A stretch of DNA of 64,000 nucleotides, taken from Pogona vitticeps. Lineage: Eukaryota > Chordata > Lepidosauria > Squamata > Agamidae. The stretch lies in NCBI RefSeq assembly GCF_051106095.1, contig NC_135786.1, forward strand, positions 199,203,001 through 199,267,000, read 5' to 3'. The notes beneath the pieces were generated by a model that did no database searches, was not told the DNA's origin, and saw only the letters and a list, made by a program, of their open reading frames with translations. This document shows, in pieces, positions 21,266 through 33,530 of the stretch. The stretch's first letter is position 1. Each line of letters begins with the position of its first letter. The translations under genes were made by a program, and so were the position numbers.

Positions 21266-23944
21266 GACAGTGTGAGGAGAGAACTTAAGAACTCCCTTCC
21301 TGGACAAGGATGTAAATCTTTCCTTGTCAGAAATTGTTCCCACAGGCAAAAGTGGGAAAACAAAAACATTTTCTTGTCACTTGCAAGATGGCGAGATATT
21401 TGCTATCAATTTTGATCTGAGATTTGTGTATGTGAGAAAGGTTTTTGCACAAATCATGCAAATTGTGTAGCTAAGCAGTAATGCTGGCTGCCATGTTGTG
21501 CAGTCTTTTTAAACATTTGAAACCTCCAAAGGGAAGTCTGTTTCTTTTTGACCAAGGAATGAGTCCTGTGCTTGCTGTATTTGAGTATTGTTTACTTCAC
21601 AAAGATACTCATTATGAACAGAGACATTTTGTGGAAATTATGGAAACCCCAACAACAACAAGAAAAACAACAACAACAAGCTTATCTCATTCTTATGCTA
21701 AAAGCAATACTGTACTTCTTAGGAGGAGAGGTAACGAACTCTCAGCCGGCTATCTTGATGTGCCAAGACAGCCTGTCTTGTGAAAAATGGGTAGATCAGC
21801 AAGATTTCTTCAAAAACCTCACACTTCTAATGATGTAGAACGGCTTGGAATGCTTCCTTAACCCATCCCTTCCACTCCCAGCCTCTTTTGATTTCTCAGG
21901 AAGCAGTGAAAAGCAGCTCTAGCCATGTTTAGCTGAATGTGATGATATATGATATTATTTTTTAAATATCCAAACTTGTGGGAACAGTGTAACTGCATTA
22001 TGCTGAAAGAAGCTGGAGCTCATGTTCAGCCCTTCCCAACATCTCTAGTTCCTTCTACTGCCCATGACATCTCAATTGGGCTTGGGTAGGTAGTTCAGAT
22101 TTCTGCTCCCAGCTGAAGCTCACCAGATGCCTTGGTTCAGGGCTTGATTAGGCAATTTCTAGAGCATCTCCAAGACGTCTTCTGTGTGGTGAACTGTCAT
22201 CTGGATGCATCATACCCAAATTCCAGTGCATGTTCTCCTGCATATGATGTAAACTGATTTGCTCTGTGTTGAGTGCAGAATAATTCCATGATGCATTAGC
22301 AAACCAACCAAGTAAGCTTACCACTCCTTCAGCCTTATGTTAAAGTGTGGAAGAAATGAAGTTAATTTAGGAATATGACGCAGGATGTAGAGGTTCTTTT
22401 GATCTTTGGTGAGCCTAATCCAGTGAGTCACAACCCTGAACAGTAGGAAAGATACAGATTGAGTAATGATGATATATTTATCCTCAGTAATTTTTCATGT
22501 AAAAGGAATAGCAAAGAGAAAGAGAAACAAAAGTCACATGGTAGGACTATTGTTTCCCTCCTATTGTGTTGAACTTGTAACTATATTCTTTCAAAGAGGG
22601 GGTGCTTCATATCTAAACATCACTGGCAGAACTTTCTTTTTTATTTCTGGTTGAATGAAGACTTTCCCCAGTTCAGTGTCTGTCTTCTCTTCTGCCCATC
22701 TCTTGCGGGATACATAAATTGGTTGAAAGAAACCTACGACAGCCTAGAGATTTACTACATCTTAGTGAAACATAAAAAGATAGAACTAATTTAACAATAT
22801 GTAGCAGAACATCCTTTTTTCAACCAAAAAAATTACAGTCATGGAATCAGAATTATAATACACTATAAAACATGCAACCCCAGACACATATAGAACTTAC
22901 CTCAATTTTGAAAGCCCCTTGCAAATGATCCATTCAGTTCAGGGAGAACTGAGAGGGTGAGAGAAGGGAGTGAGTAAGAGAAGAAGGGGACAGAAACAGA
23001 TTTAGAAAAAGATAGAACTTGCCTGCTTTTGTCCTTGGTTCTGTCACTATTGGCATGTATCCTGTAATAATTTTCCCCTAAAAAATGCATCCCTCAGTGG
23101 AAAACCGATTCCCATTCATCCTATTGAATGCTAAGACTTTTTTTTTAAATTATTATTTTCCTAGGCAAAAAAAGGCAACATGTTCCACTACTTGTTAATT
23201 ATTATTCAGAGAAGTTTAATATGGTTTCAACTTTTTTAAAAATACAGTTATAAATGCCAAAAAGAGCAAAAAAAAATATAACTCCCCAAAAGCTTCCCAG
23301 TTTTTCTTGATGCCCTGGAGCAAGACTCCTGCTGCAAGATGGTCTTCATTATCTCCTTTCAAGTTCATCTTGATGAAAAAATATTTTTATTTACACCAGG
23401 AATGCAGGATCTAACACAGGCACTGAGAACTGGAGTCCAAAAACTAACTCTTATTCTCTTCCTCCTTAACATGCCTTCTGCTGCTCATTTGTTTGCTTGA
23501 CTTCTGGGTATAAGAGGCTGACTACATGGGCATTTAGCCCGCTGGTTAGTTTGCTGGTTTGCTCCTAAAGATGACGATCAGATGACATCTTGCCCGGAGT
23601 GAGCCAGTCTGCCCCCCAGAGCAGTCCTACCCACATCTTTCTTGCCCGTCATAGGCTTCTACTTTTATTTTTATGTAGGTAGGATCACCATCCTTTGGTC
23701 TGTTTCCAGTGTATGTAATATCTGGGAATGAACCGAAAGCCTTGTTTTTTTGGTTTAGCAATAGCATGAGGTTGCTTAATAGAGCCACACCAGGATATTG
23801 GGTAATAAACTTTTCCTCTGCTCCTTGGCAGAGTGGCAGGGAAGTGAATAAAGTTTATTTCTGCCACCATGACAGTTTCTCAACTGCCCTTTAAGACAAG
23901 GGAAAGAGTATTATCATATGAAGATATTCAGATGAATGATTCAG
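21266..23944. other. Unassigned sequence, no gene seen
   Basis: Nearly 2.7 kb without a recognised repeat. A (CAA)-rich scrap occurs at 21648-21680. No supported exon or RNA gene. Confidence 0.45.
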
Positions 23945-24640
23945 TAAAGGAGCAGTGAGTAAAATGTATAGATTCTTGCTTGACTTAGAAGAAGAGAGTG
24001 AGAAAGAAGGATTGAAGTTAGTGTGGGAACAAGACTTAGGAAAAAGAATAAATGATGAAGAATGGAGGAAGATGTGGAAAATGAGGGTATTAAGATTTAT
24101 GTCAGTGAGAATGAATTTTTTTTCAAATTGGGTTTAAGATGGTATTTAACAGCAACAAAATTGAATAAAATTAACGCTAGTTATCCGAATGTGAGAAGGA
24201 AATTGGTACATACTTTCATATGTGGTGGGAATGTGAAAAAGTACAAAGATTTTGGAAACTAAACTCTAAAGAACCAAATGACATATGTGAAAAAGATATA
24301 GAATTCAATCCTGAGATTGTTCTGTTATCAGTATTTGAGCATGTGGAATATGATAAGATGACTAAAGAATTGATTACCAATTTATTAACAGCAGCTAGAT
24401 TAATAATAGCTAGGCACTGGAAATTAAAATCTGAATTTCGAATGGAAGAATGGGATAATGAAATATAGAATATAGCTATAAATGATAAGTTAACTTGTAA
24501 AATAAAGGTTAAGAAAGGAGAGATGAAAAAGAATGATGTTTATGATATATGGGGCAGATTTTTGGAATATGTGTTAACAAGAGGAAAAGGGAAAGCTCCA
24601 AATCAAGAATCAATGCAGTTCTGGAGAAGAGGGCAATAAA
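23945..24640 (+). mobile_element. L1 LINE 3' end of ORF2 (frameshifted)
   Basis: Frames read KMYRFLLDLEEESEKEGLKL, VWEQDLGKRINDEEWRKMW, RWYLTATKLNKINASYPN, then TFICGGNVKKYKDFG in one frame and MWWECEKVQRFWK in another. VLLSVFEHVEYDKMTKELI and LLTAARLIIARHWK follow. This is the C-terminal part of L1 ORF2, with the HMWWEC-type cysteine motif and the LLTAARLLIA block. The codons are split over three frames by small indels and include stops. No reverse transcriptase core is present. It ends near 24640 in A-rich sequence. Confidence 0.85.
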
Positions 24641-25185
24641 AGAAGAAGAAGATGCCTATGATGAATACACATACCTAATTTTTTAAAAAAGTGGACCAAA
24701 TAGAGTTGCTTGAAGTCTTTATGTCATTTGAATGTGAGGATTGCACCAAATGGCATATTGGACCTCCTAGCAACCCTGTTTAAATGGCTCCATCCTGCTC
24801 TGATCCAGCTGTATAGACAAACCCTAGCATGCATCAAACACACATCATCTCATGAGGGAAAAGGCAGGCATGGTTGAATGCCCCTTCTTCTACCTGTCAC
24901 TGCTTGCTTGCTTAGTGAGCTGAGGCGAAAGGAGGTTGGCACAGTGTTTTGGCCATCTCTTGACTCTAGCTCTATGTTCTGTGGGCACTATTCTTTGTTT
25001 TTAAAACATAACATAAATAGTAGATTGTACATCATAGGGTGCATTTTTGGAAGGATGTGTTTTAAATTCCCCTTATAATTTTAAATTAAAGGTGTTTGAT
25101 CATAATATGAAGATTAAACTGACGGCTGACAGTATATAGTATAGCCACATGTTGCTATTACTGGATGTTTGCTATACTTCTTTTA
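24641..25185. other. Unassigned sequence, no gene seen
   Basis: No recognised repeat or exon. Confidence 0.45.
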
Positions 25186-25376
25186 TGGTTGCCATGCACT
25201 GTCAAGTAAATTCTCACTTATGGCCTAGGATTTTTTATTTCTGTGAGATGTTCAAGGAGTGGTTTATCATTGCCACCCCTAGTGTATTTCCATGATTAAG
25301 TGAAGATTTGAATCTAGGCCTTCTGAGTCCTGGTCAGGTGCTCTATCCGCTACACCACCCTGGGATACTTCTACTG
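25186..25376 (-). mobile_element. tRNA-derived SINE with RTE-like tail (SINE-B related)
   Basis: On the minus strand the head reads CAGGGTGGTGTAGCGGATAG (A box) with GATTCAAATCTTC as B box. The tail, CATAAGTGAGAATTTACTTG and ACAGTGCATGGCAAC, follows the SINE-B/RTE end. The middle has the GGCAATGATAAACCACTCC segment shared with many squamate tRNA-SINEs but absent from the copy at 4516, so it is a sister subfamily. Diverged but full length. Confidence 0.75.
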
Positions 25377-26437
25377 CTAGGGCCCATTTTCATTTTACAA
25401 TAGGAAGAGAAATATGGTTCTAACCATGCCCAAGTTGAGCACATACAGTATATATGAAATGGGATGCACAATAACAAATGCACGCAAATGCAGAACTGAA
25501 ACAAAGTTTTTGTATTTTGGTTGAGCTCAGATTGTAGCTCCCTGGTATGACATGTGGCACAGGTATTTTGGAGTGTCTGTCTGAATGGTCAGCTGATCCG
25601 TTTGACCTCACCAAACCAAGGAAAACCATGGAACTGCCAAGATTACATTTACTAGAATAAGTGGGCATAAGAAGAGCAATAGTCAATAATTATTTAGACA
25701 TTAGCATGAACATAATATGTCATTATTGTGTTTGGAGGTAGAACGAGAAAGAATTTAAAACCATTTTACAAGAAACATTGGGTGTCATCTCTGACTTCTT
25801 TGGAGTATTAAGAATGACTCCAGATCAGGGACCACTCATTGCTACAAGGATAATTTAAATTTACTTTTGCAAGTATTTGCTATATTTTTGATGTGAATAT
25901 GGAAATTTTGGATTTCTCTCTCTCTCTCTCTCTTTCTCCATTCTTCTAATGTTTATGTTTCTGGATAAATATTCTTAAACGAAATTGAATCTGGTGTGTG
26001 CTGGTGTTCCTTCTGGGCACATCTGACACTCCAGATAAATGTGGTAGATAAATGTGGTAGATCAACTCAGTCAGAGGGCCTGCTACTATACTTCAAGTGT
26101 CTGTTATTTTAACCAGCATTGGAAAAACTACCCCCTTTTTTAACCACAACTCCCAGAATCATCATGGCCATGTTGGCTGGAAGTTCTAACATCCTGAATT
26201 TTGATATATCCACCATGCCATTCTTCTAGAGATTTCTCTTCAAATAGATTAACAGAGATTGGCAAAAGTGTAGCTCTGAGATTAAATTCAGCCCACAGGG
26301 AAGCTTTTGAAATCCCCTGCTGTCACTTGCTTCATCTTTTTCTGTCCAATAAAGCTGAATTGCCATCCCCGAAAGGCTTCAGGAGAAACAAGTTACAGTA
26401 CCTTCTAAAATAGTTAACAGCCATCTTGTACCATTTT

Positions 26438-26438
<1 letters not shown>
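25377..26438. other. Unassigned sequence with small repeats
   Basis: (CT)n at 25914-25934. An hAT-type scrap at about 26104-26190 contains ACCACAACTCCCAGAATC and CCATGTTGGCTGGAAG. The duplicated ATAAATGTGGTAGATAAATG occurs near 26034-26060. No exon seen. Confidence 0.45.
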
Positions 26439-26483
<45 letters not shown>

Positions 26484-26532
26484 TACACACTCAAACACAC
26501 ACACACACACACACACACATACACACACACAC
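26439..26532. repeat. (TC)n(AC)n compound microsatellite
   Basis: About 22 bp of TC followed by about 70 bp of AC with a few substitutions. Confidence 0.95.
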
Positions 26533-27395
26533 TTTGCAAAAGTAGAAGTGGACTAATAGGTAGTTCTGATTTCATTTTTATACATTATAGGGTTGTTGTT
26601 GTTTTGTACATTTTGATGGTCTGTGTGGCCTTCAGAATTGCCAGCATGTCCCAGCCCTGTCCTTTGAATATTACTTTTGAGTAGATTGTTGAATTTCCAT
26701 TTATTGTATGCAATTCTAAATGCATGTTTTAAAATTTAATCTTCATGCAGCATAAGACCGTGGGTGGGTTCTGATTTTCCTTTAAGACAGGTGTTTATTG
26801 CATTTCTTGTCACATCCACAGTGTGCTCCTACAAACCTCCTGCCATGGCCACTCTGTGCAAACAAGAGACAGAATAGTGAATTTAATGAGTCAAAGCACA
26901 GTGTTTCTGGCAAACTTAGATTTAGCCAATGCAGAGCCATTTCTCATGAGCCTGAAAGGCTACAGAAACTGGCACAGTGGCTTTTCCAGTAAACAAGGCA
27001 ATAATCTCTCTTTTGCACCATATACGTAGAGCTTCTGAACTGTTGAACAAGATATGCAGTAGACAGCTGTCAGATTTGTCCATTTCTAGTACTGAACACT
27101 TCAGGGACTAAGGCAAACTGTATGTAACATTGACTCTTCTCAAGTCAAACCAGAGTCTGTCTGTCTCCATATCTGTCTGTTGGTACCTTTCTTCTTCCCA
27201 TCACCATTGTCTCATGTTTACAAGGTCGACCACACTGTTATTGTATCTCTCAAGAAAAGACTTGCTTTTACAAAAATGAACAGTTGTCAAGACACTAAAC
27301 CTGCAGTTGACTTGGGCATAAACACCACTGAGTTGAACAGAACTTTCTTCAAAGTATGAATTCCAATATCAGTACTGTACTTCTATACATTGGTT
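26533..27395. other. Unassigned sequence, no gene seen
   Basis: No recognised repeat or exon. Confidence 0.45.
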
Positions 27396-28890
27396 GACTA
27401 ACCGACCCAAAGGGTGCTCACCAATGGCTTCTCTTCATCCTGAAGAGAGGTAAGTAATGGGGTGCCTCAGGGTTCTGTTCTGGGTCCTGTGCTATTCAAC
27501 ATCTTTATCAATGACTTAGATGAAGGAATAGAGAGTATGCTAATTAAATTTGCAGATGATACCAAATTGGGAGGGGTTGCTAATTCCCCAGAGGACAGGA
27601 TTAAAATTCAAAATGACCTTGACAGATTAGAGTCCTAGGCCAAAACTAACAAAATGAATTTCAACAGGGAGAAATGTAAGGTCCTACACCTAGGCAGAAA
27701 AAATGAACGACACAGATATAGGATGGAAGATACCTGGGTAGACAACAGTACCTGCGAAAGGAATCTAGGAGTCTTGGTAGACCACAGACTGAACATGAGT
27801 CAGCAGTGTGATGCGGCTGCCAAGAAAGCCAATGCAATGCTTGGTTGCATCAATAGGAGTATAGTGTCTAGATCAAGGGAAGTGATAGTACCACTCTATT
27901 CTGCTTTGGTAAGACCTCACCAGGAGTATTGTGTCCAGTTCTGGGCACCTCAATTCAAGAAGGATGTTGACAACCTGGAATGTGTCCAGAGAAGGGCGAC
28001 CAAAATGGTCAAAGGTCTGGAGGCCATGTCCTATGAGGAGTGCTTTAAGGATCTGGGAATGTTTAGCCTTACAAAAAGAAGGTTAAGAGGGGACATGATA
28101 GCCATGTTTAAATATTTAAAGAATATAATTTCTTTAAATAAGCCAGGGAGTCAGGAAAGTTTTAAGGATCAGATCATACTTTTGCACTATTAAAGAGCAG
28201 CCCGGGTAGGTGGGGCTCATCAGCCATGGAAGGCAGCCCATCTAGGAGAAGGAAAACTCCGATTTCAAACCTCCACTGCCTTGTGGCTATACCCATTCAT
28301 GGAAAAGGCTTCAGGAGTTAACCTCGAGGCAAAATCCGGAGCTGGAGTCCCAAAGGCAGCATGTGTCATTCTGCCAACTCCTGCGACATTGCTGGAACCA
28401 GTTGTATTGGCTCTTGCCTTTCCATTGGATCATTTCAGCAATGTGGAGAGGGGGGATCTGCTGCTTGGGTAACAGCCTATCCTCCATATTATCTTACCCG
28501 GGCTTCATGCTCTGGAGAGGACACTCCTCGATTCAGAGCATGTTACCATAGTCTCTTGAGACTGAAGGATGCCTATGATGATAATTTTGAGAAAGGGACA
28601 GTTTTGTTTTCCACGGCTCCAGACACTAGGACAAGGAGCAATGGTTTCAAACGACAGGAAAAGAGATTCCACCTGAATCTCAGGAAGAATGTCCTGACAA
28701 TCAGAGCTGGTTGGCAGTGGAATATGCTGCCTCAGAGTGTGGTGGAGTCTCCTTCTTTGGAGGTTTTTAAGCAGAGGCTGGATGGCCGTCTGTCGGAAGT
28801 GCTTTGATAGAGTTCCTGCATGGCAGGAGGTTGGACTCGAGGGCCCCTGTGGTCTCTTCCAACTCTGTGATTCTATGATTCTATGATCAG
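27396..28890 (+). mobile_element. CR1 LINE, 5'-truncated, split by a retroposon
   Basis: The reverse transcriptase C-terminal part is readable: [20 protein letters not shown], then [15 protein letters not shown] (the catalytic FADD box), MNFNREKCKVLHLGR, NLGVLVDHRLNMSQQCDAAA, VQFWAPQFKKDVDNLECVQR and RRLRGDMIAMFKYL. After the insertion at 28132-28580 it resumes with TRSNGFKRQEKRFHLNLRKN and SLEVFKQRLDGRL. It ends in the CR1-specific ATTCTATGATTCTATGAT. A stop and small changes make it inactive. A weak 18-bp similarity, TACTTCTATACATTGG at 27378 and TACTTCTAAATATTGG at 28891, may be its target duplication. Confidence 0.93.
28125..28587 (+). mobile_element. ATG-tailed retroposon inserted in CR1, 7-bp target duplication
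   Basis: Body 28132-28580; ATAATTT flanks at 28125-28131 and 28581-28587. It includes AGCCCGGGTAGGTGGGGCTC, TCCGGAGCTGGAGTCCCAAA and the terminal ACCATAGTCTCTTGAGACTG followed by AAGGATGCCTATGATGATG. The same 3' end appears on the minus strand at 32286-32335. Repeats ending this way are very common in lizards. I believe it is the 3' part of a non-LTR element or a SINE dependent on one, but cannot name it. It has no RT frame. Confidence 0.7.
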
Positions 28891-29534
28891 TACTTCTAAA
28901 TATTGGCTTGGACTTGCAGAGATCCTCTTCAAGAAACTGTTTATATGGCTGATGAAAATGGGACAATGAGCAACCTGTGAAAGGGAAGGTGAGGGAGACA
29001 TTTTCACAGCAAGTGAAAGGGGAAAAGTACAGTGGAGCACATTAATCAAACCCTCTTTATCTCCACCTATCGCCACCTCTGCTAAAGCTGAATGAAAATA
29101 TTGTTTGATTGAAAAATGCACTGAAATTCAGTTTCAATTAAAATGGGTCTAATTGTTTGGGTGAGACTTACTGCCTGTCAAAGGCTTTTCAGCTATCAGT
29201 TCAGTAATCAAGATTTTTTCCCTTTGCTTCTGCATAGTTTGTGTTTTGCTATCTGATGAGCAGTGGGTAATATGACAAAATGATTGCAGTAATACTTAAC
29301 ATACCAACATGCTTTCGGCCTGATATTGGGCCTTTGTATCACAATATCCAGTGAGCCCCTAGCTAGAGATGGGGGAGAATTTCTTTTCAGTTAGTTTTTG
29401 ATAGAAGTTTTTCCAAATTTGCATTTCCCCCCCTCATCTTCAGGGTAAGTACTGTATCTTGAGGAGTAAAACAAAGCAAAACTGACATTTTCCCCCCTCA
29501 TCACCAATATTGGGCCTCTGTTCTTTTGAGATAC
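28891..29534. other. Unassigned sequence, no gene seen
   Basis: No recognised repeat or exon. Confidence 0.45.
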
Positions 29535-31240
29535 CCAGAGGCAGACCAGACTGTAGTTCGCTATGAAGAACGTGCATGACACTTCGCAGAAAAAGTTGCT
29601 CAGATTTGCTTTAACTTGGATGCTGAAGTTGATACAGACCCTGTGACCCCTGTTTGCCTTATGTTGATGGACGAGTTTCAGTTCTTGCAGCCTGATGATA
29701 TGGAGAAGAGAAGGCTACCAGATGTCTGCTGGACCCTTGCATTCTCTGGCTTATAAAATCTGCTAGAAAGGGACTGGCCAGGTTGATAGGCGGAATGGTG
29801 AATGTCTCCTTGCAATAGGGTAGGATCCAAATATCCTTAAAGAAGAATATTAAGACCATTGTTTAAAAAGCCTTCCTTAGATCCTACAATATTGAATAAT
29901 TACTGACCTCCCTTTAATATTCCATTCTTGGGCAAAGTGTTAAAGTGAGTCATGGCTGCTTAGCTACAGGAGTTCCTGGATAAAACATATAATCTAGAAC
30001 CATTTCAATCTAATTTCAGACCTGGTTATGGGACAGAGACTGCTTTGCCAGAGTGTGTCCCACTTGGTTCTGCTGGACCTCTCAGCATCTTTCAATACCA
30101 TTGATCATGATATCCTTCTGGGCCATCTCTCCAAGATGGGACTTGGAGGCACTATTTTACAGTGACTTTGGTCCTTCCTGGAGGGGAGAACTCAGAGGGT
30201 GGGGCTTGGAGACTCTTGTTCAAAGCCCTTGCCATTGGCCTGTGGCATTCTTCACGGTTCTGCTTTGTCACCCATGCTTTTTAAGATCTACATGAAACCG
30301 CTGGGAGAGGTAGCCTGGAGTTTTGGGGTTTGGTGTCACCAGTATGTGGATGACACCCAACTCTGTCTTTCCTTGCCATCTAAATCTGAGGAAGCTGTTT
30401 CGGATGTAGAAAATTGCCTAGTGTCAGTAATGGACTGGATGAGGGTGAATAAACTGAAACTTAATCCAGACAAGACAGGGGTGCTCCTGGTTAGTTGAAA
30501 GACATACAATGGTGCCTTGCTTGACAATTCATTCCAGCGAAATCGCTGTAGAGTGAAAACATTGTCAAGCGAAATTAAAAAACCCATTGAAACACATTGA
30601 AAACCGGTTCAGTGTGTTCCAATGGGCTGAATACCTGCTCGTCCAGCGAAGATCCTCTGCCTGTATAGTGAGGAATCCATCCTAGAAAACAGCGAGGGCC
30701 CATTTTGAAAGCCGGCGGCCATTTTGAAACCTGACGATCAGTTGTTTGCTGATCGTCGTGAAGCGAAAAATAGGTTCCCGAATGCAGCAGCCAGATTGCT
30801 AACTGGGCTGGTCTCAGCGATTACATAACCTCCCTGTTACAACAGCTGCACTGGCTGCTGATCCATTTCCAGGCAGAATTCAAAGTCATGGTTCTAACTT
30901 ATAAGGCCCTAAACAGCTTAGGCCCAAGCTAGTTCAAGGACCACATCTCCCTTTATGAGCCTGCTTGAGTGTTAAGATCACCAAGAGAGGCTTTTCTCTT
31001 GGTCCAACCACCTTTACTGATTGGTGAGTACAGGGGAGAAGGCCTTCCCTGTTGCTGCTCCCAGACTCTGGAACTCCCTCCCACAGGAGGCTAGGCTGGC
31101 CCCATCTTTACTGTCCTTCAAGCAGGTGAAGACTTTTTGCTTTAGGCAAGCTTCTGCTGAATGACTAGCTGCCTTAGTGTTTTTTTTAATGGATTGTTGT
31201 ACCTTCGTTGTACCCTTTAAATATCTTTTGTTGCCACAGA
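29535..31240 (+). mobile_element. L2-like LINE (linker, reverse transcriptase, 3' end), interrupted
   Basis: Linker text HFAEKVAQICFNLDAEVDTD is followed by a degraded RT N-terminus and then LVLLDLSASFNTIDHDILLG, LACGILHGSALSPMLFKIYM, CHQYVDDTQLCLSLPSKSEE (the YADD box reads YVDD) and MDWMRVNKLKLNPDKTGVLL. The ORF breaks at about 30508 where a MITE-like sequence lies. From 30782 the C-terminal codons (AAARLL, LQQLHWLLIHFQAEFKVMVL, LVSY-type text and SLLSFKQVKTFCF) and the 3' end continue. It belongs to the CR1/L2 group. Stops and frameshifts are frequent, and several hundred bases expected between the halves are missing. Confidence 0.85.
30508..30781. mobile_element. MITE-like DNA element inside the L2-like LINE
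   Basis: Begins ACAATGGTGCCTTGCTTGAC and contains AGCGAAATCGCTGTAGAGTG, CATTGAAACACATTGAAAAC and CTGACGATCAGTTG...GCTGATCGTCGTGAAGCGA. The TCGCTTGAC / AGCGA vocabulary fits a family known across amniotes whose full copies start and end with CAGTGGTGCCTCGC. The right end appears truncated. No coding capacity. Confidence 0.55.
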
Positions 31241-31932
31241 CCACCAAAACTTAACTCAAGATTTAAAATCCTAAAGTGCATCAGATATTTAAAGTTTCTC
31301 ATGAAGAGTTGTATCGACAGATACTCCTTGCTATAACAGTGGCATTTTTAAGATGACTAGAAGAAACCTCATTTTGCTTTGAACAGGATGCACCTTCATC
31401 AACAGCATCAGGTCTTTTATGTTTCACATTCAGCCAGCAATCCATTCTGAGGCTCAGTCAAAATGTATTGTTATGAAATGTACTGTGATAATATCAAAAA
31501 GTCACTTGACCCAACAATAACAAAATGGTTTTACTTGCAGAAATCAAAGAAGAAGCACAATCACAAAGTCCATCCAAACATGCTGTCTCTCAGCCACTCA
31601 GCATCATCCACTTGTGTGTTCTCCTCATGTGCAGAAATATGAAACAATTATTTGCTATTGAGCAGTTATTTTCATAACCAATATTCACTTTTTAAAATTT
31701 TTAATGGAAGCAGTAGCGTAGAAAAGCCAAGTTTAACATGAACAAGCAAGGGAAATTAAGATTTTGTTCTACGTTTTCTTTCTTTCTTTTTTAACTGCAA
31801 GAGATCATAACATTTCTTTAAGCCTTCGCAGATCCCCTGAGATGCTGGGATTAGGGGCACCTGACTCCCATGTAGTTCAAAATCCATGTATAACTCTTAT
31901 GCCCCTCAAAATATAACTACAAAAATAAACTG

Positions 31933-31934
<2 letters not shown>

Positions 31935-31972
<38 letters not shown>
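31935..31972. repeat. (CA)19 microsatellite
   Basis: Uninterrupted dinucleotide array of 38 bp. Confidence 0.97.
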
Positions 31973-31975
<3 letters not shown>

Positions 31976-32285
31976 CAAGGTTCTCTTCCATAGTGTTGAC
32001 AATGCCCATATAGTACCATGTGTAATGAACCTTAAAGGTTCTCGTTACCCCCTGAGCTAGAGGCTGAATTAGAGATGCGTTTGGGAACAAGTAGACCACT
32101 TTGAAATCTTCAGTGTTGAACTCATGGTGTTCCAGGTGGCCAGGGGCACAGGATTTATTTAATATTAATTTATTCAATATTTCTCTATTCATTTATTTTT
32201 TTAAAAATGTGCATAACCAAAACTGTGCTGTTCAGACCCATGCAATTCAAGGCAGAATTGAACTCACTTTGATTCTGGTTAGCTT

Positions 32286-32335
32286 CATCATCATCATAGG
32301 CATCCTTCAGTCTCGAGAGACTATGGTAACGCTTT
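32286..32335 (-). mobile_element. 3' end of the ATG-tailed retroposon
   Basis: TCATCATCATCATAGGCATC and CTTCAGTCTCGAGAGACTAT form the reverse complement of the end of the element at 28132-28580. Only about 50 bp, so it is an extremely short 5'-truncated insertion. Confidence 0.75.
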
Positions 32336-33457
32336 TAAGGAGATCTTGCAGTCTGCTAATTTTTTCACCTGTCCAGATTTTTTAAAAAAAGTCATTACAT
32401 ATTAATGATTGTAAATAAGTATATTTCTAAGTTTATCCATCCATTTTAGTGCTGAATTTAGGATTATTATTGCTTTTTACCTAGAGACAGCTAACCTAAT
32501 ATTTAACACTCATATGACAGACAGAAACAGCATGATTATCTCCATGCCAGGAATAGCTGCATCTCTTGAACCTGGCTTGTGCTGATGGGGGACAATTCTA
32601 TTTCGGTTTCTTTTTGTATAACTTAGCAAATTCACATTTTTGTCCATATTCAGGATGGAAAAGAGCTTGAGGTTTGAAAATTTTGAATGTAAGGAAAAGT
32701 GAAATGGAAAAATGTCCCCATCTCTTTGACTGGTGCAATCACTCCAGGCTTTGTTGGCAGACAAGCTGAGAAAGAAATTGTTTTCCCAGAAGGAGAGTTT
32801 TAAAGTCACTATGATATACTATGGCTGAACAACTGTTACTACTCTCAAATACATATGTCATTGCATATTAAACATAACTGCCTTGTTATCTCTTAGCGTC
32901 CAACAGAATATGCAGAAGGCTTTTCAGTACAGAAAAGGCTTCCATGAATATGAGAAGACTCCCCCCCCGCATCCCCCTTGCTCTGTAGCTGATTCGGGGG
33001 GGGGGGCTACAATAGGAAGGAACTTCTTTTTTTGGGGGGGGGGAGAGAAACAGGCCCATCTCTCCCTTCTGTTAATGGAAGTCTCTGCCAGATCAAAGGG
33101 TGTGTCCCCCCTCTGTGTGGAGGGACGCACCTGAAGAAAACCAGGGCTTCAAAAGTTTGTTTTGTGGAACTAAGGATTCTGGGAGTTACTCTAAAGTAAA
33201 GTTTGTGAGCTCTGGAAACAAGCATTGCTAACTGTCAAGTGCTATCAAATATCAGATCATATGTCAAACCAACTCCCACAGAGAATCTAATAACAGATAG
33301 CAGGCATTGTAGCAAAGATATGTCTAGAATTTATCTTTCTTTTCATCAAAAATCTCAAAAAAAGACAGTTTTATGAAGACATTTTTAAAGCTTTTTCTTC
33401 CTTTTTTTCCTTTCCCCCCAACACTGCAAAAGAATCCTCATTAGCTCATGGAACATT

Positions 33458-33530
33458 ACTCTAGCCGCCTAGAGTGGTCCGTTGGGCCAAATAGACGGGG
33501 TATAAATCAAATAAACTAAACTAAACTACT
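33458..33530 (+). mobile_element. L2-like LINE 3' tail fragment
   Basis: AGCCGCCTAGAGTGGTCCG, then GGGCCAAATAGACGGGGTAT and AAATCAAATAAACTAAACTA fits the conserved end of the L2-like LINEs. Confidence 0.7.

Noticed and set aside
21049-21369. Polyserine/leucine/phenylalanine and polylysine/asparagine frames
   Set aside because: Created by the four-motif trinucleotide array.
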